DNA from: Globisporangium splendens
Taxonomy: Eukaryota; Oomycota; Peronosporomycetes; Pythiales; Pythiaceae
Length of the DNA stretch: 64,000 nt
Direction of reading: 5' to 3'
Assembly: GCA_006386115.1 (NCBI GenBank)
Contig: VFIW01000123.1
Coordinates: 1 to 64,000 of the forward strand
In this document: positions 40,604 to 50,762 of the stretch, in pieces
Layout of the letters: each line of letters begins with the position of its first letter
How positions within the stretch are numbered: the stretch's first letter is position 1
Program-made: the position numbers and the translations under genes
The notes under the pieces: model-generated
Database searches by the model: none
What the model was told of the DNA's origin: nothing
What the model saw: the letters and a program-made list of their open reading frames with translations, nothing else

Positions 40604-43600
40604 ATGGCTCGCCCGACGTCCTACGCCGGCGGCGCGACGTGGACACCGCTGCGCGAGAACTACTTCGCGACGCCGCTGCTCTCGGCCAAGGAGAAGACGT
40701 ACCTGGTGCGCAAGTCGTGCGAAGCCGCGCAGGAGGTCGTCGAGCGCGCGCGGTCCACGGGCGGCCCCGTGCAGTGGCGCCACGTCGAGAAGTACCAGGA
40801 CGTGCAGATCTACGCGGGCCAGCCGCGCGGTACCTTCGGCTCGCAGAGCCAGAGCGCCGACATCATGAGCATGTGCGGCGTCACGAGCGTGGCCGCGAGC
40901 GTCAAGGAGATCGCCGCGCTCTTCGATTTGTCCACGACGCGCGCCATGAAGGAGTTCTCGATGGACAACCGCGACCTGTTTTATGACGCGATCGTGCTCT
41001 ACAACCTGAGTCCGCGCACCAAGGAGAAGCCGCTGCACCAGGTGACGGCGAAGTGGATCACCGTCAAGTGTCCGCGCGGCGTGGAAGACCGCGATTTCTG
41101 CTACTTGGAGTGCCAGGACAAATTCGTCGACTCGACGGGCCGCAAGGGCTGGGTCATGTGTCTCCACTCGATCAAGCTGCCCGGATGCGATGAGTTGACG
41201 CGCGAGTTTGGCTTCGTGCGCGGCTCCTTCTACCACTCGGGCTTCATCGTCGTCGAGACCGATCGACCCGGGTACGTCGACGTGATCCACATGCTGCAGA
41301 TCAATTTCAAGAAGAACACGCGCGTGTCGCCGAGCTTCATGCGCGACCGCGTTGCGTTCGTCGCCAAGATCCGCACGATGATGCGCGACAAGCGGCTCAA
41401 TGAGCAGCGCTACTTGAGCGATCTCGAGCTCGTGCCCAAGAAATACCGATCGCGCTGCACGGTGTGTCAAGACAGCTTCACGCTGTTACTGTTGCGGAAA
41501 ATGAACTGTCGGAAATGCGGTGAAGTCGTCTGTGGCGCATGCAGCAAGGAGTTTGATATCAAGAACGCGAAATTCATGGAGACCGTCAAGATCCGCGTGT
41601 GCATGCAGTGCTTCCAGTTGATCACGACGGTGCCCAAGTCGGCGCAGATTCCGATGCTCGAACAGTCCCGACAGTCGACGACGATGAGCTTCTTGGGCTA
41701 CTACGAGGACGAGCAGCGCGCGTCCTTTATGACCCAAGTGCCGTCGTCTGCGGTCGAATTGGCCGAGACTTCAGCGAATCGCCGTACCAAGATTTTCCTG
41801 CAGTCGATGCAAAAGCCGCGCTCGTCGTCCGCGCGAGTGCCCAGCAGTGCTCCTGCTCCACGCACAACAGTGTATGGTATCCACCCACCTCGAAGCAGCA
41901 CGCAGTTGCGGCCGTCGCAGATCATCGGCGGGTTCCCGAGCATGGGCAGTACCATGGACCCTTACAGCCGCGACACGATCTCCTACCACCATCAGCCACC
42001 ACCACCCTCGGCTGCGTCCATTTTCGATCGCCCAGCGCAAGTGTCGGGTCCTCCTGCCTCGCACTCGCGGGATTTCGACTACAATCGGTATAGCGAGTAC
42101 GGCCACCACCAGCCCATGCCCATGCCGCAGCAGCCGCGTAAACGATCGATATCCAGCGAACAGGCGCATCGTTCCCAGTCGGCGTCCATACAGCAGCAAA
42201 GCAGCCAGCAAGAGTACGATTACAACATGCCACCGATGCACGAGTACAGCATGACGGATTTCCCGCCGCCGGTTGCGTACCCCGACAGTTTGCGTGGTTC
42301 CGAGAGCAAGCAGCGCGACTCAGAAAGCTCCAACTCGTCGATCGACATTGACGCAGACGAAGGTCGTGAGTCATTAGGAAACCCACCACCGATGAACGAG
42401 TTCAATGCACAGCGTGGTCGCTCAAACAGTCGATCGGCTCCTGTTGCCTCACCCCCGCCGTATTATGCGGATGATGGCAGGCGCCATAATGACAGGGTGG
42501 CGTCTCCAGAGCCTCCTCCGTATTATGCGGCTGATGCCTCTGGACGACTTCAGCGTGATCAGCATGCGCCTCCTCCAGCCCCACCATCGTACTACTCGGA
42601 CGACATCGATGACCGCTCAGATCGTCAGCGACGGCCTCAGGAAACAACGTCGTCGTTCTACTCGGACGACTTTGATGTCCTATCGGACCGCCCGGATCAG
42701 ATACCGCCAGGTCCAGTGACAGCTTCGTTTTACTCGAACGATATCGTCGACAGCGAGTATAACGATATGATTGGCGAGGATAGTGATGAAGAGGGATCGA
42801 TGGGGTCTGAAGACGAATCCGAATTTTCTCCGGACCTTATTCCACTCGGTTGCAATGTTTCTGGCACGAGCGAGCAGCAGCAAGCGAGCGGCATGGTTTC
42901 TCGTCGAGAAGAAGAAGAGACGAAAGCGCAGGAATTAGCTGACACTCCCGCGTATCCACCACCATCCGCTTCGGCGTATGAAGCGACGCGAGAGATGCTG
43001 AGCCGTGAGTCGTTGGTGTATTCGTCCTCTCTGCACCAGAAGCAGGACGCAGAGCAATCGCAATCGCAATCGCAGCCGAAGGGCGATGAAACAGTGGAAA
43101 GCAAGAAGCAAGCGGTGGCTTTTGAGAAGGAAATCGCACATGACTCCCGTGACTCAGAGCACAAGTACGAATTGCGTGACTCGGAGCTCGGATTGAACAC
43201 CACTGTTTGCGATATGAGCTTCTTGGACTCGGACATGCGTCAATTCCACGACCAGTCGCTGTTCATGGTCAATGGACGCCCGACAGTCGACAATAGCGAC
43301 GGAAGCCAAAAGGACAATGCGTCAGTGAATGGTCAGAGCCAGGCACGTGCCTCCAGCGGGGAGAATGCGAGCGATCCTGCTCCCAGTCTGCGTCGTCGGC
43401 CGTCGTCTGGCGATAACAACAAGTTCCAAGACGCTTTCTCGCGTCCGTTCTTGACAGCGACACCGCATATCACGTCTCCGAGAAACTCGCTTGAGGGCCG
43501 ACCTTCGTTATACGGGAAACCGCGCGAGTCCAGACGCACGTCTGCGCGCAATGTTATTGGCGCCACACACCACCACCATCACCAGCAAGTCCAGCGTTCG

Positions 43601-44398
43601 GGGACGATCGCACTGTTTAAGCGAGACAACAGTCGACCTGGTAGCTTTTCGAGCGCTGGGTCATCTTCTTCAAATACGGGTGGTGGAGCCTTTTTCGGAT
43701 GTGTGGGCAATGAGGAGGAGCCTTCGCAGCAGCAGCGATCGAATGGAAGCAACCCGGCGAACAGCTCGGGCTCGAGTGGAGGAGGTTCAAACCACGAGAA
43801 GGAGCAACCGAGTGCGTCGTTCTTCGGGGCCATCCCTGACGATGTTCTTCCTCATTTCCAGCAGCCGAAATCCATGGCGAACTTCTCGGCGGCGTCTACG
43901 TACGAAGTGCCCGAGCGCAGTGCGGAAGAAGCGAAAGAGTTGATCCGTAAACTCAGCGCTCAAGGAATGCATTCGCACCACCCCCACGACAACGAACCGG
44001 AGCACGAGAGCAAGGCGAATCATCACCCCGCATGGTTTGGCGACGACGACGACGAACACGAGGAAGCTCGTGATTCGGACTTTGACATTTTCGACGAATC
44101 GATTGTGCAATCGCAGCAGCCTCAGAGCGCGACTCGAGGTGCGCAGATGCAATTACAACCTGGTGGGGACCATGAAGACGAAGAAGATGAAGAAGATGTG
44201 CTGTTGTCGGCACGATCGCTGTACAAGACCTTCGGCAACACGCTCAAGATCACGAGTCTTGTGGGCGGCGACCAGAACGACAAGTCGCTGCAGCGGACGT
44301 TCAGCAAGATCCAGGAAAGCATCAACATGCTCTCGAGCGACAGCGAAGACAGTGAGGGCGACCATCATGTTGACTATGCGCGCAAGATCAAGAGATAG
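40604..44398 (+). CDS. START domain - FYVE-like zinc finger protein with long disordered tail
   Basis: Single exon, 1264 residues; ATG context CACCATGG. Residues about 60-280 look like a START lipid-binding domain (VQIYAGQP, KEFSMDNRDLFYDAIVLYNL, CYLECQDKFVDSTGRKGWVM, GFVRGSFYHSGFIVV). A FYVE-related finger follows at about 284-335 with four CxxC pairs: CTVC, CRKC, CGAC and CMQC. The basic stretch RKMNCRKCGEVVC lacks the R(R/K)HHCR signature of canonical PI3P-binding FYVE domains. The remaining 900 residues are low complexity: Pro-rich PPYY-like repeats, Ser/Gln tracts, and acidic runs (EDEEDEEDVLL). START-FYVE fusions are expanded in oomycetes; the role is probably membrane lipid sensing or transfer, not proven. 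Confidence 0.88.
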   Translation: MARPTSYAGGATWTPLRENYFATPLLSAKEKTYLVRKSCEAAQEVVERARSTGGPVQWRHVEKYQDVQIYAGQPRGTFGSQSQSADIMSMCGVTSVAASVKEIAALFDLSTTRAMKEFSMDNRDLFYDAIVLYNLSPRTKEKPLHQVTAKWITVKCPRGVEDRDFCYLECQDKFVDSTGRKGWVMCLHSIKLPGCDELTREFGFVRGSFYHSGFIVVETDRPGYVDVIHMLQINFKKNTRVSPSFMRDRVAFVAKIRTMMRDKRLNEQRYLSDLELVPKKYRSRCTVCQDSFTLLLLRKMNCRKCGEVVCGACSKEFDIKNAKFMETVKIRVCMQCFQLITTVPKSAQIPMLEQSRQSTTMSFLGYYEDEQRASFMTQVPSSAVELAETSANRRTKIFLQSMQKPRSSSARVPSSAPAPRTTVYGIHPPRSSTQLRPSQIIGGFPSMGSTMDPYSRDTISYHHQPPPPSAASIFDRPAQVSGPPASHSRDFDYNRYSEYGHHQPMPMPQQPRKRSISSEQAHRSQSASIQQQSSQQEYDYNMPPMHEYSMTDFPPPVAYPDSLRGSESKQRDSESSNSSIDIDADEGRESLGNPPPMNEFNAQRGRSNSRSAPVASPPPYYADDGRRHNDRVASPEPPPYYAADASGRLQRDQHAPPPAPPSYYSDDIDDRSDRQRRPQETTSSFYSDDFDVLSDRPDQIPPGPVTASFYSNDIVDSEYNDMIGEDSDEEGSMGSEDESEFSPDLIPLGCNVSGTSEQQQASGMVSRREEEETKAQELADTPAYPPPSASAYEATREMLSRESLVYSSSLHQKQDAEQSQSQSQPKGDETVESKKQAVAFEKEIAHDSRDSEHKYELRDSELGLNTTVCDMSFLDSDMRQFHDQSLFMVNGRPTVDNSDGSQKDNASVNGQSQARASSGENASDPAPSLRRRPSSGDNNKFQDAFSRPFLTATPHITSPRNSLEGRPSLYGKPRESRRTSARNVIGATHHHHHQQVQRSGTIALFKRDNSRPGSFSSAGSSSSNTGGGAFFGCVGNEEEPSQQQRSNGSNPANSSGSSGGGSNHEKEQPSASFFGAIPDDVLPHFQQPKSMANFSAASTYEVPERSAEEAKELIRKLSAQGMHSHHPHDNEPEHESKANHHPAWFGDDDDEHEEARDSDFDIFDESIVQSQQPQSATRGAQMQLQPGGDHEDEEDEEDVLLSARSLYKTFGNTLKITSLVGGDQNDKSLQRTFSKIQESINMLSSDSEDSEGDHHVDYARKIKR

Positions 44399-44836
44399 AG
44401 AAAGTAGAATGAGAATGGAGGTCGCGTAGAATTGGATGAAAGCATACACGCCAAAGCCACGAGGACTGTACGAAACTAGGAGAGAGTAGCGTTTTCATGA
44501 ACGGAATGATGTGCATACTTCAGTGTAAAACGAACTCGCAATAAATGTCAAGAATGCCATATAGGGAATCTAGTAGACTGTTCAAGTGCATGATTCGCCA
44601 CACGGAATCGAGCTCCAAAGAACGGACGAGTGCAAACTCGATGCGAACAGCTGAGTGTATTTTTATGATGATGTAAGATGACTGCCATGTGAGTGCGCCA
44701 TCGTTGGTACCCGCTTCAAGTATGTGTTCGTGCGTTAATGTTTGCGTGCATGTGAATGAGGCAGGTCGTATCTGGAACCAGAATCTCGTGGTGCGATGTA
44801 TAACGTACCGATCCATTGGAATGACGACGTTCAATG
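44399..44836. other. Intergenic, no gene seen
   Basis: Follows the START-FYVE stop codon and ends at the solo LTR. It probably contains the 3' UTR. Nothing else is recognised. Confidence 0.55.
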
Positions 44837-45230
44837 TGTAACGGGATAGCCCATTACACGGCGTACACGTGCGTTGAGGAAGCGCAGGTGAGAGGAAGGG
44901 CACAGCGGTAACGCTGTGTCCAAAAGAAGGAAGGGAGCTTTGCGCGATAACGTGCAAAAAGAGAATTGAAATTGAAATCTTAAGGTTTGAAGTGCAAATC
45001 TGATGGGTTGTTCCTACGGCGTCTTCTATTGGTAGATAGTCGGGTGTCCAATCCGACTATCATCCAATGAGATTAAACTTTAATGGAATGTTCTTATTGG
45101 CTAAAATGCAAGTGGCTACATACAGTGTTGATGGGTTAACGGGTGGGTTTGTAGAGAGTGGTGGAACCCGTGTGGGTATGACCCACACTCTTTGTACCCA
45201 AGAACCCATGGAATGGTAAGCCCCATTACA
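44837..45230 (-). repeat. Solo LTR (394 bp), second retrotransposon family
   Basis: Near-identical (about 95% by eye) reverse complement of the LTR at 8422-8813, with ends TGTAAC...ATTACA. No polypurine tract or PBS borders it, so it is a solo LTR. The flanks CAATG and GCATG are not a perfect duplication, which suggests age or mutation. Confidence 0.88.
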
Positions 45231-47117
45231 GCATGCGCCATCGTCGTGGTTGAACTATCTGTGTGGGACGACTCAACCACGATGCGGCCATTCAGCAACA
45301 GTGACACGATTGTCGTAGCTTTTCTTACGTCGCGCTGTGCATGATCGTATGGGACCAACTCGACACTGTCGAGCCAATACTGATGCACTGGCGCAGAGAA
45401 TCGCATTCCCTTGAAGAGCGGAGGTTATCTGACCGACGCAGACCTTCGGCAATATAGTGCTTGGACAGGTGTCGACGTGCACATCCGATCAGAACGCATC
45501 TGAACGATGAGATCATGCTGTTTCATGATACGTTGCTGGTTTTGTGTCGCAGTTTGTTGCTGATTGATCTGAGTTTTCATGTTGCTTTTCTAACCGGAGG
45601 CTTCACCTCCCAACTACCGGATACCCTCAGAGAGCCAACCCAATGAATCGACCATCGAAAGTGAGGCAAGGAGACATGATCGTCCTCGCCGACATTCTTG
45701 CAAACCTTTGAGATGGACAGCAAGTTCAAGTTGTCTTGAACGAAGACTTTCCCGCATTCACTGCTCCACTTGTGGAGCTTTGGTGCTACTGTTTCCTACT
45801 CTGTTGAAGGAGTCGCGCATTGACACAGCACATCTAGCATACGAATGTGCAGCAAATGGTTGTGCTGAACAACGAATGTATCCGAGACGTTTAAGAGCAG
45901 CGACGCTACCAGCGTGTGCACGAACAAATAGAAAGACCAGGGGTCGTTCGTGCGCTTGCATGTGATGCCCAGCCCGACTGGGGTGCAACGCTCCGAAATC
46001 GCTCGCTGTCCAGGATCCACGACGAGCCAAATCGCTCAGATTCACGTTCGAACTAGACGCAGCAACCAAGCAGAATCTCGTCGACTGGAATGAGCCGTCA
46101 AGTCTGGTGTTGCTATTGGTTCGCTATCGTGCAGCGAGCCAACCAGACGATTCGTATACGCTGTCGAGTCCTTTTTTGTTGTTGCTTCGAAGTTGAACTG
46201 ACTAAATATCCAAGTTGACACATTGTACGCGTCGACAGCAAACTGGGCAGCAATTGCATGTGCGGAGTCAAACTTCCATAGACACAGATTGCTGTTGCCT
46301 GCCACGTTCTTTTTACTGGTTGATTTGAATCAGCAAATTACCCATTCATTGCAAGTCGCGAAACAAGAGGTCACCAATATCTGGTCCCCTTCAATTGATG
46401 CCCACTGGTATGCAAGCAGAGAGCGGTCTTTCGGTGCTTTTGCATTGCACTTTTTGCATAAAATCGCTTCATACCGTCAATTGTCATTGAGTGGGGACTT
46501 TTTGTAGCGGCTGGCCAATTTCCGTCGCGAGCGCCACTTATTTTTCACAAAGGCTCAGGTGTAGTCTTGAGTGTCAATTGTTGTGCTCATCGAAGAATGG
46601 CGTTTTTGTGCTACCACCAAGTCGACGTTTGACGCTTGCGAGACAAGTTGAGCGCTGAATACCCGGTAGCTGGACCCTGGAACAAGTATGTGGCAAGTTC
46701 GCCCAATAATTCGTGCGTAACATCGTCGGAAGCGATCGTTTTGCTGTCAACGCTCCAGGATAGCTACTGATGAGGAATACTTTCATTTTTTGAGCGCATC
46801 TGGACTTGCTTCTTTGTAGATGTTGTGCAAGTTGAGTCCATTAGACTCGGATACTTGGATGAAGCGACCCAATTGGGTCAAAGGCGGGACAAACTCGCTG
46901 GGTTTGCATTTGCCTTTGAAATCAAGTCATCCAAAATTTGGGACCCAGAGTTTTATTCCCAGTCTTTCTTGCATAAATAATACAATACCGGTAAGAAACC
47001 GGTATCTCGTGGTTTGAAATCGAAGGACCTGCACAGTATTTTTTTGTGTTTCGCTCCATTCACGCAGTCAGTCAGTCACTAAAGGCAAGAAGGAAGAAGC
47101 ACCCACTTGCCGCCACC
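45231..47117. other. Degraded sequence, probable relic coding DNA; DBP5 promoter at its end
   Basis: No intact gene. On the plus strand several protein-like stretches occur in one or another frame, interrupted by stops (about 45720-46160 and 46500-46770), which looks like an old decayed gene of unknown family. A short hairpin lies at about 45240-45290 (TGGTTGA...TCAACCA). The last few hundred bp should be the DBP5 promoter; CATTCACGCAGTCAGTCAG at about 47060 may be near its transcription start. Confidence 0.4.
46985..47005. promoter_or_regulatory. Perfect 8-bp dyad upstream of DBP5
   Basis: ATACCGGT and its reverse complement ACCGGTAT are separated by AAGAA, about 113 bp before the DBP5 start codon. 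It could be a dimeric factor site in the promoter; this is inference from symmetry and position. Confidence 0.35.
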
Positions 47118-48806
47118 ATGAGCGACGTCGCCGAGAAGACCCCCGTGGACGCTCCCGCCGCAGAGGAGAAGAAGGAAGAGACAGCTGCTGCTGCTGCTGC
47201 TGCTGCTGCTGAAGAGGAAGAGGAAGAGGCCAAGACCGAGGAGCAGGTGGAGGAAGTGACGCAGTCGCTCGAGGAGATCCTGGCGCTCGGCCAGGGACTG
47301 GACGATGAGGACTACAAAGCCGAGCTCGAGGTGCTGCAGAACGACCCGAACTCCAACTTGTACTCAGCCGTGACGTTTGAAGAACTGAATCTGTACGTTT
47401 ATGCCTTTGTTGGTGCATTTTTATGAGCGACAGACGATATAGAGGGGATGCGGTCACATGCAAACGTTGTATGTGGGTGTTTTTGTATGGATTTACAGAC
47501 CAGAATTGCTGCTGAAGGGTGTGTACGCGATGAAGTTCTCCAAGCCATCGAAGATCCAATCCGTTGCGCTGCCATTGATCCTCGCCAAGTACGTATTTTC
47601 TGTATGCATATATTGATGTGGAAAGGCGGCAGCTAACAGGCGTCCATGTCGTATTGTATGCGCATGTAGCCCACCAGAGAACTTGATTGGTCAGGCACAA
47701 AGTGGCAGTGGTAAGACCGCGACGTTTGCTCTCGGCATGCTCTACCGCGTGGACGTGAACGTGAAGGCGCCGCAAGCGCTGTGCGTGGGTCCCACGCGCG
47801 AACTCGTGCGTCAGATCATGGCGGTCGTGAACGCCATGGGACGCTTCCTTGGCGTTGAGACGTTCCTCGCGATCCCGGGCATCGATGTCGCCAAGGGCGA
47901 GCAGGTGCGCGCGCAGGTCGTGGTCGGCACTCCGGGTCGCGTCGAAGGTCTGATTAAGAAGAAGCAGCTCGACACGCGCCAGGTCAAGATCTTTGTGCTG
48001 GACGAAGCCGATGTGATGGTGGCGGAGGACGGCATGCGCGATCGCTCAGTCGCGATCAAGAAGATGATCAAAAACCGCGACTGCCAGCACCTGCTCTTTT
48101 CGGCGACGTACGCCGACGAAGTGCGCGATTTCGCGCAGCGCATGGTGCCGGACCACAATATCATCACGGTGAAGAAGGAAAAGCTCACGCTCGATGGCAT
48201 CAAGCAGTTCTGGATCGACTGCGGCTCCAAGGGCAACAAGTTCAAGGTGCTGTCGGACATTTTCGCTGTGCTCACGATCGGCAAGTGCGTCATCTTTGTG
48301 CAATCACGCGATACGTGTAAGGAACTGACGCGACGCATGCGCGAAGACGGCCACTCGGTCGGCATCCTCCACGGTGCCGATATGGCGCGCGAAGTGCGTG
48401 ATCAGGTCATTGACGAGTTCCGTGCCGGCACGACGAACGTGCTGATCACGACCAACGTGTTGGCACGTGGTATCGATGTCGCTGGCGTCTCGCTCGTCGT
48501 CAACTTTGATATTCCGCTCACCAAGGATCAGCAGCCGGTAAGAAAAATGCTGACATTATACTATACCGTGCTCAGGCTTCTTTCTAATCGTATCTTGTCG
48601 TGTCCTTGTCATAGGACCCGGAAACCTACTTGCATCGTATCGGTCGTACCGGTCGTTTCGGCCGCAAGGGCTGCGCGATCAACTTTGTGCACGACGACCG
48701 AAGCAAGAAGAACCTGGCGGAGATCGAGGCGTACTACTCGCGCGAGATTGTCCAGGCGCCCGCGAACGACATTGAAGAGCTGGAAAAGCTGCTCGCATGG
48801 GACTAA
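47118..48806 (+). CDS. DBP5: DEAD-box RNA helicase DBP5/DDX19, mRNA export, four exons
   Basis: Exons 47118-47392, 47499-47588, 47670-48537, 48615-48806; 474 residues; start in a strong GCCACCATGA context. Motifs in order: Q-motif region ([17 protein letters not shown]), motif I AQSGSGKT at about residue 131, [17 protein letters not shown] box VLDEADVM at about 231, SAT in [31 protein letters not shown], and [38 protein letters not shown] and [11 protein letters not shown] distinguish DBP5/DDX19 from eIF4A. Known role: ATP-driven release of export factors from mRNA at the cytoplasmic face of the nuclear pore. The N-terminus has an Ala tract encoded by GCT repeats plus a Glu-rich run, as a disordered lead. 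Confidence 0.93.
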
Positions 48807-49084
48807 GTGCGGCGCGCTTCCTTCTTTGAATGAGTATGCTGATCTAGAACCAAAGTCGAAGAAAGTCAGAGTCTGCCAGACACGTCCAGTAGGAAAGAAA
48901 GAAAAGGATAAACGGAAAAAGAATCATACACTCGCGCTATTCGTGTGCATATCGTCTGCAGGCAGCAATGCAATGGATAATGACTGACCGCACAGCTGTC
49001 GTATATTGGACACTTTATGAGCACCATTGAACCAGCTCAGGCAATTCACAATATGCATATCTTCTCTCTCTCTCGTCTTCATCT

Positions 49085-50468
49085 CTATACGCTAAAAAAC
49101 TTCAGTTGCTTGTCCTCACCACCACTCACGAACGCGAGCTCTTCCTCTGGTCGCCACGCGACGTCGAGCACCTTGCCGTCGTGGGCAGCGATCGTGTGCA
49201 GTGGGATCAACGAGCGCGCGTCCCAGATCTTGACCGCGCCATCGTAACTCGAAGACACAAACAGGTTCGCGTTCGTTGAGTGCCACTCCACGGCGCTTAC
49301 CCACTCCTTGTGCGAGCTGAACGTGCGCTGCACGAGGTTCTCACCTGCTTGGGTCGCACGCGGATCCCATAGGCGCACACAGCGGTCCGGGTGTGCCGTG
49401 AGCACGAGACCACTCGCGTTGACCGAGATGTTGGTGATCGCGCGGTTGCCTGTCAGCGTCTGCATGCAGCTGTGGGTCGTCAAGTCCCAGAGACGCACCG
49501 ATCGGTCGCTACTTCCCGAGACAACCTGGTGTTCGTGCTGCGGGTGGAACGCGACGCCCGTGATGTAACTCGTGTGACCGACAAGGATGATCTCGGCCTC
49601 CAACTGGCGGAACGTGACGGCGCTCGCGCCACTAGACGAGCTCTTCTGCTTCTTCTTTGGCTGCGCCTCTGCGGCTGGCTCCTCGTCGCTGTTGCCCGAG
49701 ATGTTCCACACGCGCACAGTGTTGTCCCAACTGCCCGTCAAAGCCTGTTCGCCTGACGCGCGCAATGCAACGGCGTCCACGCTGTTCAAGTGACCTGTGA
49801 ATGCGGCGACCGCCGTGATCTGCTTCTTGGTCGCGTTGTAGCGCCAGAATTGACCCATCTGGTCCTTGCCGCTCGTCGCGATGTGGTATTCGTTGGCCGT
49901 GTGGCTTTGCACGCTAACCGACTTGATCGCACCCTGGTGAGCCTTGACCGACGCCAGGCACACACCGTTCACATCGTACACACGCACATGGCCATCGTAG
50001 CAGCCTGTCACGGTCACGTCCTTCGCGACAGCAACAGCGCTGACCCAGTCCGGGTGGTTCGTCTCGTTCTTCTTGTCTGGTTGCGGCAGCGCCTCGACGT
50101 ACTCGAGCGTCAACAACGATTCCTCCGACATACCGTGCTGCTGCATGTACTTTTCCAGCGACGAGCGCAGGAACAGGTCGTCGATGAGGAAGTCAAAGGG
50201 CTTGGGTGTCGCCGTGTTGAGCAAGTGGTTCACGACCTGCGAGAGCCCCTGGCGGTTGAGCCGCGTCGGCACGGCGAACGGCGTCTCCGTGACGCGGATC
50301 GCTTCATTTTTCGTCACGAATTTTACGCGCACCTGTCGTCATCATCACGAGCAAAGCGACACAATTACGAGCACGCACCATTAGCTACAGCCACAGCGGA
50401 TAGCAGCAGTATAGCGTAGCGCATTCTCCATTGACGCTGTTCCTCACCTGCGGTCCTTCTTGGTCCAT
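49085..50468 (-). CDS. WDR12: WDR12/Ytm1 ribosome-biogenesis WD40 protein, two exons
   Basis: Exon 1 is 50468-50448 (MDQEGPQ) and exon 2 is 50332-49085; 422 residues. The ATG is in the first tiny exon; exon 2 alone begins with GTG, so splicing decides the start. The N-terminal NLE domain (VRVKFVTKNEAIRVTETPFA, FDFLIDDLFLRSSLEKYM) is followed by about seven WD40 repeats (GCYDGHVRVYDV, GSWDNTVRVWNI, GSSDRSVRLWDL, HPDRCVRLWDPRAT, SSYDGAVKIWDA). A Lys/Ser-rich nuclear-type insert (QPKKKQKSSSS) sits between repeats, as in human WDR12. Known role: PeBoW (Pes1-Bop1-WDR12) complex in the nucleolus; the NLE domain is the substrate of the Rea1/Midasin ATPase in 60S maturation. Confidence 0.92.
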
Positions 50469-50762
50469 TGCTGCCGCCTCTGTGTATTGGTTTGCTTGAT
50501 CTCGCGTTGTCCGCCAGCATTCCCAATCACGCCGCTTCAGTTGGGTCTTTTTGACTGGAGGGTGAGGTCGTGCTTCTTTTCAGCCAATCCGATCGCTTAC
50601 TTTAGAGTTCTTCGCACACATCACGTTCATGATTGGCTGGAGATAAATAGTAATGTGTAACTGGCAGTGACATCGTTACGACACACGTCACAGTGTTAGA
50701 ACTCAAGTACCATATGCACTTGATTAGAAGGCCCTCTTCAGATTTGCTTTTGAGCTATCTGG
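50469..50762. promoter_or_regulatory. Divergent promoter region between WDR12 and HAUS3
   Basis: 294 bp between two divergent start codons, so a shared promoter region. It contains CCAAT-type words on both strands (AGCCAATCC at about 50582 and GATTGGCTGG at about 50632). No open frame is supported. Confidence 0.45.
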
